Shown: positions 8,839 through 16,977 of the stretch, in pieces | Position numbering within the stretch: the first letter of the stretch is position 1 | Layout: each line of letters starts with the position of its first letter | Source of the DNA: Herpetosiphonaceae bacterium | GTDB lineage: Bacteria > Chloroflexota > Chloroflexia > Chloroflexales > Kallotenuaceae | Direction: 5' to 3' | Length of the DNA stretch: 53,827 nt | Assembly: GCA_036374795.1 (NCBI GenBank) | Contig: DASUTC010000094.1 | Span: 1 to 53,827 of the forward strand | Notes under the pieces: generated by a model | The model's input: only the letters and a program-made list of their open reading frames with translations | Databases searched by the model: none | What the model was told of the DNA's origin: nothing | Position numbers and translations under genes: made by a program

Positions 8839-8868
8839 TTGACAGCGTAAGGCCACGTGTGCTACGAT
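8839..8868 (+). promoter_or_regulatory. Promoter of the thiamine operon
   Basis: A perfect TTGACA (8839-8844) and TACGAT (8863-8868) are 18 bases apart, so the transcript begins just before the TPP aptamer. Confidence 0.7.
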
Positions 8869-8892
8869 CACCGGCGACAAATCACCATGTGT

Positions 8893-8990
8893 GCTAGGGG
8901 GGCCGGAAGAGTCCGGCTGAGAGGTTGGCCCGCAATGCCAATGACCCTTTGAACCTGACCTGGGTTATACCAGCGTAGGGAAGCAAGAGG
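8893..8990 (+). ncRNA. TPP riboswitch (THI box)
   Basis: The conserved aptamer elements are present in order: GGCTGAGAGG, then ATGACCCTTTGAACCTGA, then CTGGGTTATACCAGCG and the closing TAGGGAAGC. This is the thiamine pyrophosphate aptamer. It is followed eight bases later by an intrinsic terminator, so control is most likely by premature termination when TPP is bound. Confidence 0.97.
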
Positions 8991-8997
8991 CAAAACT

Positions 8998-9030
8998 GCC
9001 GCTGCGTTTTCTTACGCGGCGGCTTTTTTT
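8998..9030 (+). terminator. Riboswitch expression-platform terminator
   Basis: GCCGCTGCGT and ACGCGGCGGC form a strong stem with a small TTTCTT loop, directly followed by seven T residues. It lies between the TPP aptamer and the thiB ribosome site (AAGGAG at 9040-9045). Confidence 0.9.
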
Positions 9031-9053
9031 ATGCTCGTTAAGGAGTAGCCACT

Positions 9054-10211
9054 ATGCTACGGAATATCATCGGGCTGCTGCTGGCGCTGCTGATTCTGGC
9101 GGGCTGCGGCGGCAGTGTGGGAACCGGCGCGGAGGGCGCGCAGCCGGGATCGACGGCTCAGGCCACGCAGACGACGGCGGAAACAACAGACAGCGGCCCG
9201 GCTGAGGCCCAGACGGTGACGGGCGAAACCTACCCCAACACGCTGACGGTTATGTCGCACGACAGCTTCAATCTGAGCACCGAGGTCATCGCCGAGTTCG
9301 AGAAGGCCAACAACGTCAAGCTTCAGTTCTTAAAGGCGGGCGATACCGGATCGGCGCTCAATCGCGCGCTGCTGACCAGGGGCAATCCGCTGGCGGACGT
9401 GTTCTTCGGCGTCGACAACACCTTTCTCAGCCGGGCGCTCAGCGCGGATGCCTTCGAGCCGTACGCGCCTCAGGGCCTCGACCAGATCCCCGCTGATCTG
9501 AGGCTGGACCCGCAGGATCGCCTGATCCCGATCGACTATGGCTTTGTCAATCTCAACTACGATAAATCCAGCGATCTCTTCAAAGATCAGGCGCAGCCGG
9601 AGCAACTGCCGCTTGAGGATCTGACCCGTCCCGAATTCAAGGGCAAGGTCGTCGTCGAGAATCCGGCGACCTCCTCGCCTGGGCTGGCGTTCATGCTGGC
9701 GACGGTCGACTACTTTGGGCAGGAGAAGTGGCTGGACTGGTGGCGGCAGATGAAGGAAAACGGTGTGGTGGTAGTCGATGGCTGGGAGACAGCCTACTAC
9801 ACCAACTTCAGCGGCTCGTCCGGCCAGGGGCCGCAGCCGATCGTCGTGAGCTACGCGACTTCTCCTGCCGCCGAGGTAGCTTTCTCCGAGGGCAAGCTCA
9901 CCGAGCCGCCGACCGGAAACATCTTGCCGCCCAAAGGCTCGTTCCGCCAGATCGAGTTCGCGGGCATTCTCAAGGGCACCAGGAACCGCGCGCTGGCCGA
10001 GAAATGGATGGACTACATGCTCTCGCAGCGCGTGCAGGACGACATCATGCCGCAGATGGTCGTCTATCCCGTGCTGCCCACAGCGAAGATCCCGGAGGTC
10101 TATCAGCAGTTCGCGCCGGTGCCGCAAGCGCCCGCCACGCTCGATCCTGAGACGATCGCCCAGAACCGCGATACGTGGATTCGGGAGTGGACCGAGGCCG
10201 TGCTGCGCTAG
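9054..10211 (+). CDS. thiB: Thiamine ABC transporter substrate-binding lipoprotein
   Basis: 385 residues. An N-terminal signal ends in the lipobox LAGC with Cys18, followed by a Thr/Gln/Ala-rich linker to about residue 60. The rest is a ThiB/iron-type periplasmic binding domain, with LTVMSHDSFNLSTEV at its start and LADVFFGVDNTFLSRAL and IPIDYGFVNLNYDK further on. It should bind thiamine (or a phosphate ester) outside the membrane and hand it to ThiP. The assignment rests on the family pattern plus the upstream TPP riboswitch. Confidence 0.93.
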   Translation: MLRNIIGLLLALLILAGCGGSVGTGAEGAQPGSTAQATQTTAETTDSGPAEAQTVTGETYPNTLTVMSHDSFNLSTEVIAEFEKANNVKLQFLKAGDTGSALNRALLTRGNPLADVFFGVDNTFLSRALSADAFEPYAPQGLDQIPADLRLDPQDRLIPIDYGFVNLNYDKSSDLFKDQAQPEQLPLEDLTRPEFKGKVVVENPATSSPGLAFMLATVDYFGQEKWLDWWRQMKENGVVVVDGWETAYYTNFSGSSGQGPQPIVVSYATSPAAEVAFSEGKLTEPPTGNILPPKGSFRQIEFAGILKGTRNRALAEKWMDYMLSQRVQDDIMPQMVVYPVLPTAKIPEVYQQFAPVPQAPATLDPETIAQNRDTWIREWTEAVLR

Positions 10212-10214
10212 CCG

Positions 10215-10395
10215 AGCGAAGAACAAAAGAACTGGGTGCCATGCGGGTGCCCTCTGGGCATGGGCACCCGCATGGCACCCGGCGCACCAAGAACCGAGAG
10301 GAAACTCTCTCCCCCTCTCCTGCCGCAGCGGGAGAGGGGCCGGGGGTGAGGGCCTGAACGTGAAACTGGAAGCGTGAAACTCGAAACTCGAAATG
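10215..10395. repeat. Composite intergenic repeat, copy 2
   Basis: Three parts in order. First, GAACAAAAGAACTG. Second, a perfect 19-bp inverted repeat (10234-10280) whose left arm is GGGTGCCATGCGGGTGCCC. Third, a C/T-rich then G-rich hairpin (about 10304-10352) containing GAGAGGGGCCGGGGGTGAGG, and a tail of GTGAAACT/CGAAACTCG units. The element fills the thiB-thiP gap and its tail runs into the start of thiP. The stem could slow or stop transcription between the two genes. Confidence 0.8.
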
Positions 10396-12086
10396 GGGAT
10401 CATCGGTGGCGACTCGCCGTGCGCGGCAGCCTGGCGCTGCTGCGCGTCGCGCTATCTGGCCTGCCGCTGATCTTCTTCGCGCTCTTCTACTTCTACCCGC
10501 TGGCCGCGATCCTGCGGCTCAGCTTCACCTCCGCCGAGCAATCGGTCGCTGGCATGGCGGCCCTGTGGCGCGACAGCTACTACCTGCGGGTGCTGTGGTT
10601 TAGCGTCTGGCAGGCCACGCTCTCGACCGCGCTGACGCTGGCTTTTGGCCTTCCGGCGGCGTATGTCTTCGCGCGCTACCAGTTTCGGGGCAAGACGCTG
10701 CTGCGGGCGCTGGCGACGGTGCCGTTCGTGCTGCCGACGGTCGTCGTGGCGGCGGCGTTCGCGGCGCTGCTGGGCCAGAACGGCCTGGTGAATACGGCGC
10801 TCGGCGGTCTGCTTGGCCGCGACGCGCCGCTCAGGCTCGACAACACGCTGACGCTGATTCTGATCGCGCACGTCTTCTATAACTTTACGGTGGTGCTGCG
10901 GATCGTCGGCGGCTTCTGGGCCAATCTCGATCCGCGCATCGCGGATGCGGCTCGCGTGCTCGGCGCGAATCGTCGGCGCGTCTGGTTCGAGGTAACGCTG
11001 CCGCTGCTGATGCCTGCCCTGGGCGCGGCGGCGCTGCTGATCTTTCTCTTCACCTTTACCGCATTCGGCACGATCTTGATCCTTGGCGGGCCGCGCTTCG
11101 CGACAGTCGAGGTCGAGATCTACCGGCAGGCCGTCGATTTCTTCAATCTGCCGATCGCCGGAGCGCTGTCGGTGCTGCAAATCGTCGCTACGCTGGCGCT
11201 GACGATCGTCTACACACGCCTGCAGGAGCGCGCATCGCTGCCCCTCGATCTGCGGCCCCAGGCGACACTACAGCGTCCGGTGATCGGATGGCGGCGCAGG
11301 CTGCTGGTAGGGGTGGTGCTCGGCGTGATGCTGGTACTGCTGCTCGCGCCGCTGCTGGCGCTGGCCTACCGCTCGATCGCGCTCGGCGGCGAGTGGTCGC
11401 TGCGCTTTTACCGGCTGTTGCAGCAGAACCAGCGCAGCTCGTATTTCTTCGTGCCGCCGCTGACCGCTATGCGCAACTCGCTGATGTTCGCGAGCGCGAC
11501 CACGCTGCTGGCGCTGCTGCTGGGCGTTCCCGCAGCCTACTTGCTGACGCTCCGGCAACGTCTGCTGCGGGCGATCCTCGATCCGCTCTTCATCCTGCCG
11601 CTGGGCACGTCGGCGGTGACGCTCGGCTTCGGCTATATCATTGCGCTGGACGAGCCGCCGCTCAATCTGCGCACATCGCCGCTGCTGGTGCCGCTGGCGC
11701 ACACGCTGATCGCGCTGCCGTTCGTCGTGCGGGCGGTGCTGCCGGTGCTGCGCGGCATCGATCCACGGCTGCGCGAGGCCGCCGCCGTCCAGGGCGCTGG
11801 TCCGCTGCGGGTGCTGTGGGAGGTGGACGTGCCGATCGTAGCGCGCGCGATCGTGGTCGGGGCGGTCTTTGCCTTCACCGTCTCGATGGGCGAGTTCGGA
11901 GCGACGCTGCTGCTCTATCTGCCGGAGTATCCGACGATGCCGCTGGTGATCTATCGCTTCATCGGGCAGCCCGGCCTTGCCAACTACGGCCAGGCGCTGG
12001 CGATGTCCACGCTGCTGATGCTGGTGACGGCGCTTGGCTTTATCGCGATCGAGCGGCTACGCATCGGCGACATCGGCGAGTTCTAA
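10374..12086 (+). CDS. thiP: Thiamine ABC transporter permease, two fused MetI-type halves
   Basis: A 570-residue membrane protein with two binding-protein-dependent permease domains, about 12 transmembrane helices in all. The two EAA loops are visible: ADAARVLGANRRRVWFEV in the first half and REAAAVQGAGPLRVLWEV in the second. ThiP forms the channel of the thiamine importer with ThiB and the ATPase ThiQ. The GTG start at 10374 lies inside the repeat and has no ribosome site; a GTG at about 10419 is an in-frame alternative, so the first 15 residues are doubtful. No thiQ follows. Confidence 0.88.
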   Translation: MKLETRNGDHRWRLAVRGSLALLRVALSGLPLIFFALFYFYPLAAILRLSFTSAEQSVAGMAALWRDSYYLRVLWFSVWQATLSTALTLAFGLPAAYVFARYQFRGKTLLRALATVPFVLPTVVVAAAFAALLGQNGLVNTALGGLLGRDAPLRLDNTLTLILIAHVFYNFTVVLRIVGGFWANLDPRIADAARVLGANRRRVWFEVTLPLLMPALGAAALLIFLFTFTAFGTILILGGPRFATVEVEIYRQAVDFFNLPIAGALSVLQIVATLALTIVYTRLQERASLPLDLRPQATLQRPVIGWRRRLLVGVVLGVMLVLLLAPLLALAYRSIALGGEWSLRFYRLLQQNQRSSYFFVPPLTAMRNSLMFASATTLLALLLGVPAAYLLTLRQRLLRAILDPLFILPLGTSAVTLGFGYIIALDEPPLNLRTSPLLVPLAHTLIALPFVVRAVLPVLRGIDPRLREAAAVQGAGPLRVLWEVDVPIVARAIVVGAVFAFTVSMGEFGATLLLYLPEYPTMPLVIYRFIGQPGLANYGQALAMSTLLMLVTALGFIAIERLRIGDIGEF

Positions 12087-12183
12087 GTATCAGTTCCGCG
12101 AATGAAATCTTCAGAGCTGCTACGCCGCTACAGTCGAAATAAGCCTCCGTACAATGACAGGCTTAATCGCTTGCGTTTGATCA

Positions 12184-12189
12184 TATAAT
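12184..12189 (+). promoter_or_regulatory. -10 box of the 12227 gene
   Basis: A perfect TATAAT lies 38 bases before the start codon; no good -35 box is seen upstream. A 7-bp inverted repeat (TAAGCCT/AGGCTTA, about 12139-12165) just before it could be the end signal of thiP. Confidence 0.4.
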
Positions 12190-12226
12190 CGAGATTAGCT
12201 TGAAATCATGTAGTGGAGGTGTCAGT

Positions 12227-12982
12227 ATGGCCGATGGTAATAATATCCCACCTCAACGATCGATCTTTCAAGAGTATTTGGCGCTGGTCGTTAGCTTATT
12301 CTCCTTTGCGGTAATCGCAACTTTAGGAGGCATCACTATCTGGAATAGTGATAACACGTCTGAAACAGCCACAACGGTTTTTAATGCCGTCCTGCCGCTG
12401 CTTGGCACGTGGGTCGGGACGGTTCTAGCGTTCTATTTTACACGGGAGAATTTTGAGGCGGCGAATCGCGCTGTGACACAGGTCGTCAACCAGCTTACGC
12501 CGCAAGAAAAGCTAATGTCTATTCCGGTACGAGACAAGATGATCGGCAAAGCGGATATGCATGTTGAGGCAATCACCGCCGCGAATCCCGCGAATCAGAT
12601 CATCCTGATCGAGATGCTGAGCAGGCTGATCCAGGCCCAAAAGGGCAATCGTATTCCGATCTTGGATGAAAATGGCTGCCCCGAATATGTCGTCCACCGC
12701 AGCTTTATCGAGCGCTTCATTACCAATAAATCGCTAAGCGGGGGCGCTCAACCGCTCAACACGCTCACGTTACAGGATCTACTGGACGATCGCGACGTTG
12801 GCGAGAAGCTCAAAACAAGCTTCGCGCTCATCAGAGCAGACGGCACGCTGGCCGACGCGAAGGACGCAATGGGGAAGACGCCCAACTGCCAGGATGTGTT
12901 TGTAACGGCGGGCGGAACCAGGCACGAGCCGGTCGTGGGCTGGATCACGAACGTGATCATCGAAGAAAACTTGAAGGTTTAA
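12227..12982 (+). CDS. Membrane protein with a CBS-like cytoplasmic region
   Basis: 251 residues. Two hydrophobic helices lie at about 17-40 and 52-72, then a soluble region follows. Its segments MSIPVRDKMI, NRIPILDENGCPEYVVHRSFIERFI and a second VGEKLKTSFALIRADGTLADAK ... EPVVGWITNVII resemble a CBS-domain pair, which usually binds adenine nucleotides and regulates a linked function. The start at 12227 has GGAGGT six bases upstream. Base composition is lower in GC than the neighbours. No transporter domain is attached, so the regulated partner is unknown. Confidence 0.65.
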   Translation: MADGNNIPPQRSIFQEYLALVVSLFSFAVIATLGGITIWNSDNTSETATTVFNAVLPLLGTWVGTVLAFYFTRENFEAANRAVTQVVNQLTPQEKLMSIPVRDKMIGKADMHVEAITAANPANQIILIEMLSRLIQAQKGNRIPILDENGCPEYVVHRSFIERFITNKSLSGGAQPLNTLTLQDLLDDRDVGEKLKTSFALIRADGTLADAKDAMGKTPNCQDVFVTAGGTRHEPVVGWITNVIIEENLKV

Positions 12983-13074
12983 GCTCGTTGCAGACGCGCC
13001 GTTAGCATGCTGCTTGACGATCTAGTGCGCAGCGGACGTTGAGGCTGTACGCGGCGCGTCGCTCAGGTATCCTG

Positions 13075-13299
13075 CTACCTGCCGCGCTCCTGCTCGGCTT
13101 TCGCCTCCCAATCGCCGGTTTCCTCGTTCTTCTCGTACGTGTGCTTCACCGCCGCCCACGCCACGCGATGCGCGCGCTCCTCGTCGTGGTCGTACTCGTC
13201 CCACGCGCTGTTGTAGGCCGCGCGGTAGATCTCCTGCGCGTGTCTGGGTAGATGCTCGCGCACGCTCTCTGGTAGATCCCTGAGATGTTGATAGGGCAT
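13075..13299 (-). CDS. ChaB family protein
   Basis: A 74-residue protein that matches ChaB: PYQHLRDLPESVREHLPRHA, AYNSAWDEYDH, RAHRVAWAAVKHTYEKN. ChaB was named for a link to cation transport in E. coli but its molecular role is unsettled. The ATG at 13297-13299 sits after TAAGGAGGAGC, an excellent ribosome site. It is divergent from mutY. The family call is firm; no function should be inferred. Confidence 0.9.
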   Translation of the reverse strand: MPYQHLRDLPESVREHLPRHAQEIYRAAYNSAWDEYDHDEERAHRVAWAAVKHTYEKNEETGDWEAKAEQERGR

Positions 13300-13393
13300 G
13301 CCGCTCCTCCTTACCTGCCTCAAACAGTAGCACGACGCTTGCCGCGATTCGTCTCGGCTGCACAGACGAGCGGATTATTGGTACAATAGTTTT

Positions 13394-14380
13394 GTGAATA
13401 GCACTGAGCCCACGATGACATCCACGTCTGCGCCGCTCGTCCTCGACCGCGCGCAGCTTGCGCGCATCCAGCAACATCTGATCGCCTGGTTCGACGCGCA
13501 TGGCCGCGATCTGCCGTGGCGACGCACCCGCGATCCGTATCATGTGCTGGTTTCCGAGATCATGCTGCAACAGACACAGGTCGATCGGGTCAGGCCCAAG
13601 TATGCGGCGTTCTTGCAGCAGTTTCCCTCACTTGAGGCGCTCGCAGCCGCCACGCCCGGCGATGTTATTCGCGCATGGGCCGGTCTGGGCTATAACCGCC
13701 GCGCGCTCAACTTGCAGCGCACCGCGCAGGCAGTGCTCAGCGAGCATGATGGTCGCTTCCCCGACACGCCCGAAGCGCTGCGCAATCTGCCCGGCATCGG
13801 GCCGTATACCGCAGGCGCGGTTGCCTGCTTCGCCTTCGAGCGCGATGTGGCCTTCATGGACACGAATATTCGGCGCGTGATCCGGCGCGTCTTTGTCGGG
13901 CCGGATGAGTCGGCTGAGAGTAGCGATCGGGCGCTGCTGTCGATCGCCGAGGCTGCCGTGCCGCAGGGCCAGGGCTGGGCCTGGAATCAGGCGATCATGG
14001 AGCTGGGCGCGCTGATCTGCACCGCCGCCAGGCCGCGCTGCCAGATCTGCCCGCTCCGCAGCGAGTGCCGCGCCTACGCCGCGTGGCGCGCCGCAGATGA
14101 GGCGGTGTTTACCTACACGCCCGCGCCCAGACCCGCCCGCGCCGTGGCCGAGCGCCGCACGCCATTTACCAGCACATCGCGCTATTTCCGTGGCCGCGTC
14201 GTCGATGCGCTGCGCCAGCTTCCGCACCATGCGTGGCTGCCGCTGGCCGAGCTGGGGCCGCTGGTCAAGCCCGGCTGGACGCCCGACGAGCACGACTGGC
14301 TGATCACGCTGCTGCGGGGCCTGGCCGCCGACGGATTGATCGAGCTGGACGAAGCGGCGCAGCAGGCGCGTCTGCCCTAA
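13394..14380 (+). CDS. mutY: A/G-specific adenine DNA glycosylase
   Basis: 328 residues. MutY removes adenine mispaired with 8-oxoguanine. The HhH-GPD core is clear: LPWRRTRDPYHVLVSEIMLQ carries the catalytic Glu, LPGIGPYTAGAV is the helix-hairpin-helix, and MDTNIRRV carries the catalytic Asp. The 4Fe-4S cysteines follow as C-x6-C-x2-C-x5-C near residues 210-226. The C-terminal part is shorter than the Nudix-like 8-oxoG recognition domain of E. coli MutY. TACAAT at 13382-13387 lies only seven bases before the GTG at 13394, so the mRNA could be leaderless; an ATG at 13415 is the alternative start. Confidence 0.94.
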   Translation: MNSTEPTMTSTSAPLVLDRAQLARIQQHLIAWFDAHGRDLPWRRTRDPYHVLVSEIMLQQTQVDRVRPKYAAFLQQFPSLEALAAATPGDVIRAWAGLGYNRRALNLQRTAQAVLSEHDGRFPDTPEALRNLPGIGPYTAGAVACFAFERDVAFMDTNIRRVIRRVFVGPDESAESSDRALLSIAEAAVPQGQGWAWNQAIMELGALICTAARPRCQICPLRSECRAYAAWRAADEAVFTYTPAPRPARAVAERRTPFTSTSRYFRGRVVDALRQLPHHAWLPLAELGPLVKPGWTPDEHDWLITLLRGLAADGLIELDEAAQQARLP

Positions 14381-14458
14381 GCCTCCTTCGCTTATCCCTT
14401 CACCCCGACGAATCGACGAAACCCTGGCGCTTTTGTCGATATTCGGTATCCTAAGCAC

Positions 14459-15115
14459 ATGACAACAATCGTTCTTATTCGTCACGGCGAGACTGAGTGG
14501 AATCGGAGTGGACGCTGGCAGGGCCAGGCCGATGTGCCGCTCTCCGAAGACGGACGGCAGCAGGCACAAGCCCTGGCCCGTCGCCTGAAGCACGAGGGCA
14601 CGACCTTCGATCATCTGTATGCCAGCGATCTGAGTCGCGCACTTGAGACGGCTCAGGCGATTGGAGCGGCGCTGCGGATGCCGGTACATCCTTTTCCGGC
14701 GCTGCGTGAGATTAACGTCGGCTCATGGAGCGGCCTGACGCGCACTGAGATTATGGCGCGATTTCCCGGCGCGTTTACCGGCTTTTTTCATTCTCCCGAC
14801 GGCGAGAGCCTCGACGCATTCAGGGACCGCGTGGGCGAGGGGCTGGTGCATCTCGCGCAGCGGCATCCCGGCGAGCGGCTGGCGATCGTTACGCATGGCG
14901 GCACGATTCGGAGTATGCTCCAGTATGTGGCGCTGTTGCAGGGCCAGCCCGATCCGCCGTCGCTCCCTTTCATCGGCAATACCTCGCTGACGGAGCTGGA
15001 GGTACAAGGCGGCGTGTGGCGCATCGTGCGGCTCAACGATCTGGCGCATCTGGACGGCGATCAAGCGCCCGATATGCTGTCTCCACAAAACGAGAGCGCT
15101 GTCGTATCATCATAG
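14459..15115 (+). CDS. Histidine phosphatase family protein (phosphoglycerate mutase-like)
   Basis: 218 residues with the branch-1 histidine phosphatase signature LIRHGETEWNRSGRWQGQ at the N-terminus (catalytic His in RHG), the second-half VTHGGTIRSM motif supplying the other His, and an acid residue in REINVGSWSGLTRTEI. Members remove phosphate from sugars, nucleotides or alpha-ribazole phosphate; the substrate cannot be told from sequence. There is no cobalamin gene nearby to support CobC. It follows mutY by 78 bases. Confidence 0.9.
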   Translation: MTTIVLIRHGETEWNRSGRWQGQADVPLSEDGRQQAQALARRLKHEGTTFDHLYASDLSRALETAQAIGAALRMPVHPFPALREINVGSWSGLTRTEIMARFPGAFTGFFHSPDGESLDAFRDRVGEGLVHLAQRHPGERLAIVTHGGTIRSMLQYVALLQGQPDPPSLPFIGNTSLTELEVQGGVWRIVRLNDLAHLDGDQAPDMLSPQNESAVVSS

Positions 15116-15158
15116 AGCAGGGATTGCCTGGGCGGATTCCGTATGCTTGAGGTGCGAG

Positions 15159-15908
15159 ATGACGCGCAACATGTTTCCCGACTATGTTCACTGCATTGTG
15201 GCTGATGCAGACGCGGAGCGCTGGCCGATCCAGCAGCAGGGGATCAACGAGTGCGGCTGTACGGCTCCGGCCAATGCGCTCAATCTGCTAATCGGAGAGC
15301 GCCGCTACGACAAAGATCAATTTCTACGCGAGGCCGGGCTGTTCTTCCAGCGTAATCTCGGCGGCTCGCCCTCGCCGATCAGCGGCTGGCTGATCAAACG
15401 CCAGGGCTTTGGCACGCACTTCGGCTCGCTGCGCAAGACCGATGCAGAGGTGGTGCTGCGCGACCTGATCGATCGCCGTGTGCCGGTGATCGTGGAGCTG
15501 GGCGCGAACCAGTGGGGTCCGCTCAAGATCTACGGTCAGCATTCCGTGGTGCTGGTAGGCTACAGTAACCCCTACACCGATGCCAGCGGCCAGCAGCACG
15601 AAGAATATTACGTTGTCGATGCGCAGTACCCGACTCCGATCGATGCCAGCGCGTTTGGCCTGCACACCAACGATGTCGATCGTGATGGCGATGGCGTGGC
15701 CGAGCCGCATCCCGGCAATCGCACGATCCCGCGCGATCTGTTTCTGCTCGACTATCCAACCGGTATCTATTTTCCGGTCTTTCCCACGCAGGAAGAGCAC
15801 GATCGCTGGTATCGCGAGCATATCCGTCCGGCGGCACAGATTCCCGTGTTCGGCGCGGTTGTCTCCAGCCTGCTGACCGGCACGATCGATCTTTGGCGCG
15901 TGGTGTGA
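15159..15908 (+). CDS. C39-like (papain-fold) cysteine peptidase family protein
   Basis: 249 residues. WPIQQQGINECGCTAPANAL supplies the catalytic Cys in the Peptidase_C39_2 pattern, GQHSVVLVGY the His, and YYVVDAQYP the Asp. It has no signal peptide and no transporter domain. DVDRDGDGVAE looks like a calcium loop. The ATG at 15159 has GAGG upstream; a TTG at 15147 is the alternative. Its substrate is unknown. A TTGGCG/TAGAAT pair with 16-base spacing (15893-15920) lies over its stop and may serve the next gene. Confidence 0.75.
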   Translation: MTRNMFPDYVHCIVADADAERWPIQQQGINECGCTAPANALNLLIGERRYDKDQFLREAGLFFQRNLGGSPSPISGWLIKRQGFGTHFGSLRKTDAEVVLRDLIDRRVPVIVELGANQWGPLKIYGQHSVVLVGYSNPYTDASGQQHEEYYVVDAQYPTPIDASAFGLHTNDVDRDGDGVAEPHPGNRTIPRDLFLLDYPTGIYFPVFPTQEEHDRWYREHIRPAAQIPVFGAVVSSLLTGTIDLWRVV

Positions 15909-16077
15909 CGGTGGTAGAATGATCTCAATGGAGCATCAAGGATGATGTGCAGACAGACATGCGCTGATCTGGCCGTAGGAACAGGGAATGTGTGGAAGCC
16001 ACTCCTCCACCCCGGCCTGACGGCGCATGAGCCTGTGGCAGATGAGCCACCAGCGATTACGAGATGGTGTCGAAGCT

Positions 16078-16455
16078 ATGCAGCCATTACTGTTGCTTAT
16101 TCCCGACTTGTTCTTTAGCGTCAAAGTCGCCGATACGGCGCGGGCGCTCGGCTATCAGACGCGCGATGTGGCGAACGCCGATGCGCTGGTGGCGGCGGCG
16201 CGAGAGGGCACGGCTGGCGTGGTGCTCGACACGCAGGAGCGATCGGATTGGCAGAGCGCGGTGCGTGTGCTCAAATCCGATCCTGCGACGGCGCAGGTGC
16301 CGGTGCTGGCCTTTGGTTCGCATGTGGATGTCGCGGCATCGCGCGCGGCGGTCGCTGCTGGCTGCGACCGGCTGGTGACACGCGGCAAGCTCTCGCGTGA
16401 GCTGCCCGATCTGCTCCAGAGCTTGATCGGGGCCTCAGGCGATGGCAAGGTTTAG
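16078..16455 (+). CDS. Degenerate receiver-like domain protein
   Basis: A 125-residue single domain with the alternating strand-helix pattern of a response regulator receiver: PLLLLIPDLFFSVKVADTAR, GVVLDTQERSDW, VPVLAFGSHVD, AAVAAGCDRLVTRGKL. The acidic pair at the first strand is absent (IPD instead of DD) and the conserved Lys near the end is Arg, so normal phosphorylation is doubtful. The start at 16078 is chosen because the fold begins there, though it lacks a strong ribosome site. The stop overlaps an in-frame GTG of the next gene. Confidence 0.65.
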   Translation: MQPLLLLIPDLFFSVKVADTARALGYQTRDVANADALVAAAREGTAGVVLDTQERSDWQSAVRVLKSDPATAQVPVLAFGSHVDVAASRAAVAAGCDRLVTRGKLSRELPDLLQSLIGASGDGKV

Positions 16456-16472
16456 TGTACGAGGAGTTAGCT

Positions 16473-16856
16473 GTGCCTGGTCCTTTTCCTGCCATTATCG
16501 TCGTCGAGGACGCTCCCGACATTTTGATTGTGCTGCGGCGCGTCCTCCACGATCTTCAGCTGGAGCACGATATTATCACCGTCGACAATGGCCTGAGCGC
16601 GCTCGCCCAGGCGTCGCAGCATCCGTGCGCGCTGCTGATCACCGATTACATGCTGAGCGGCATTAATGGCCTTGAGCTGGCGCGCGAGTTTAAGGCGCGC
16701 TGGCGAAGCGCGGTGATCATGATTACCGCGTATGCGACGCCAGAGCTGCGCGAAGCCGCCAGGGCTGCCGGAGTGGATCGCTTCCTGTCTAAGCCGTTTA
16801 TGGTCGAGGCTCTGGAAGAAGCGGTCTACAGCATGCTACGGACGCAGCCATCCTGA
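16473..16856 (+). CDS. Single-domain response regulator (CheY-like)
   Basis: A 127-residue receiver with all key residues: acidic pocket VVEDAP, phospho-acceptor Asp in LLITDYML, Thr in VIMITAYATP and Lys in FLSKPF. No output domain is attached, so it works by protein contact or as a phosphorelay step. The GTG at 16473 has AGGAG six bases upstream; a GTG at 16455 overlapping the previous stop is less likely. It is co-transcribed with the degenerate receiver before it. Confidence 0.9.
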   Translation: MPGPFPAIIVVEDAPDILIVLRRVLHDLQLEHDIITVDNGLSALAQASQHPCALLITDYMLSGINGLELAREFKARWRSAVIMITAYATPELREAARAAGVDRFLSKPFMVEALEEAVYSMLRTQPS

Positions 16857-16977
16857 GCCTCTACCTCCCGCAGGCGCGGCGCATCTTTGCGTACTGGCTC
16901 TACAAGCCGCGCAAGCTCATCTTTCCACGTCTTTGGCTAGCCCGGAACGATCACGATCCCGCGTGCTGTGCGGTGGA

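Noticed and set aside
10215-10395. Repeat array considered as CRISPR
   Set aside because: Units are 6-12 bases and degenerate, with no regular spacers and no cas genes.
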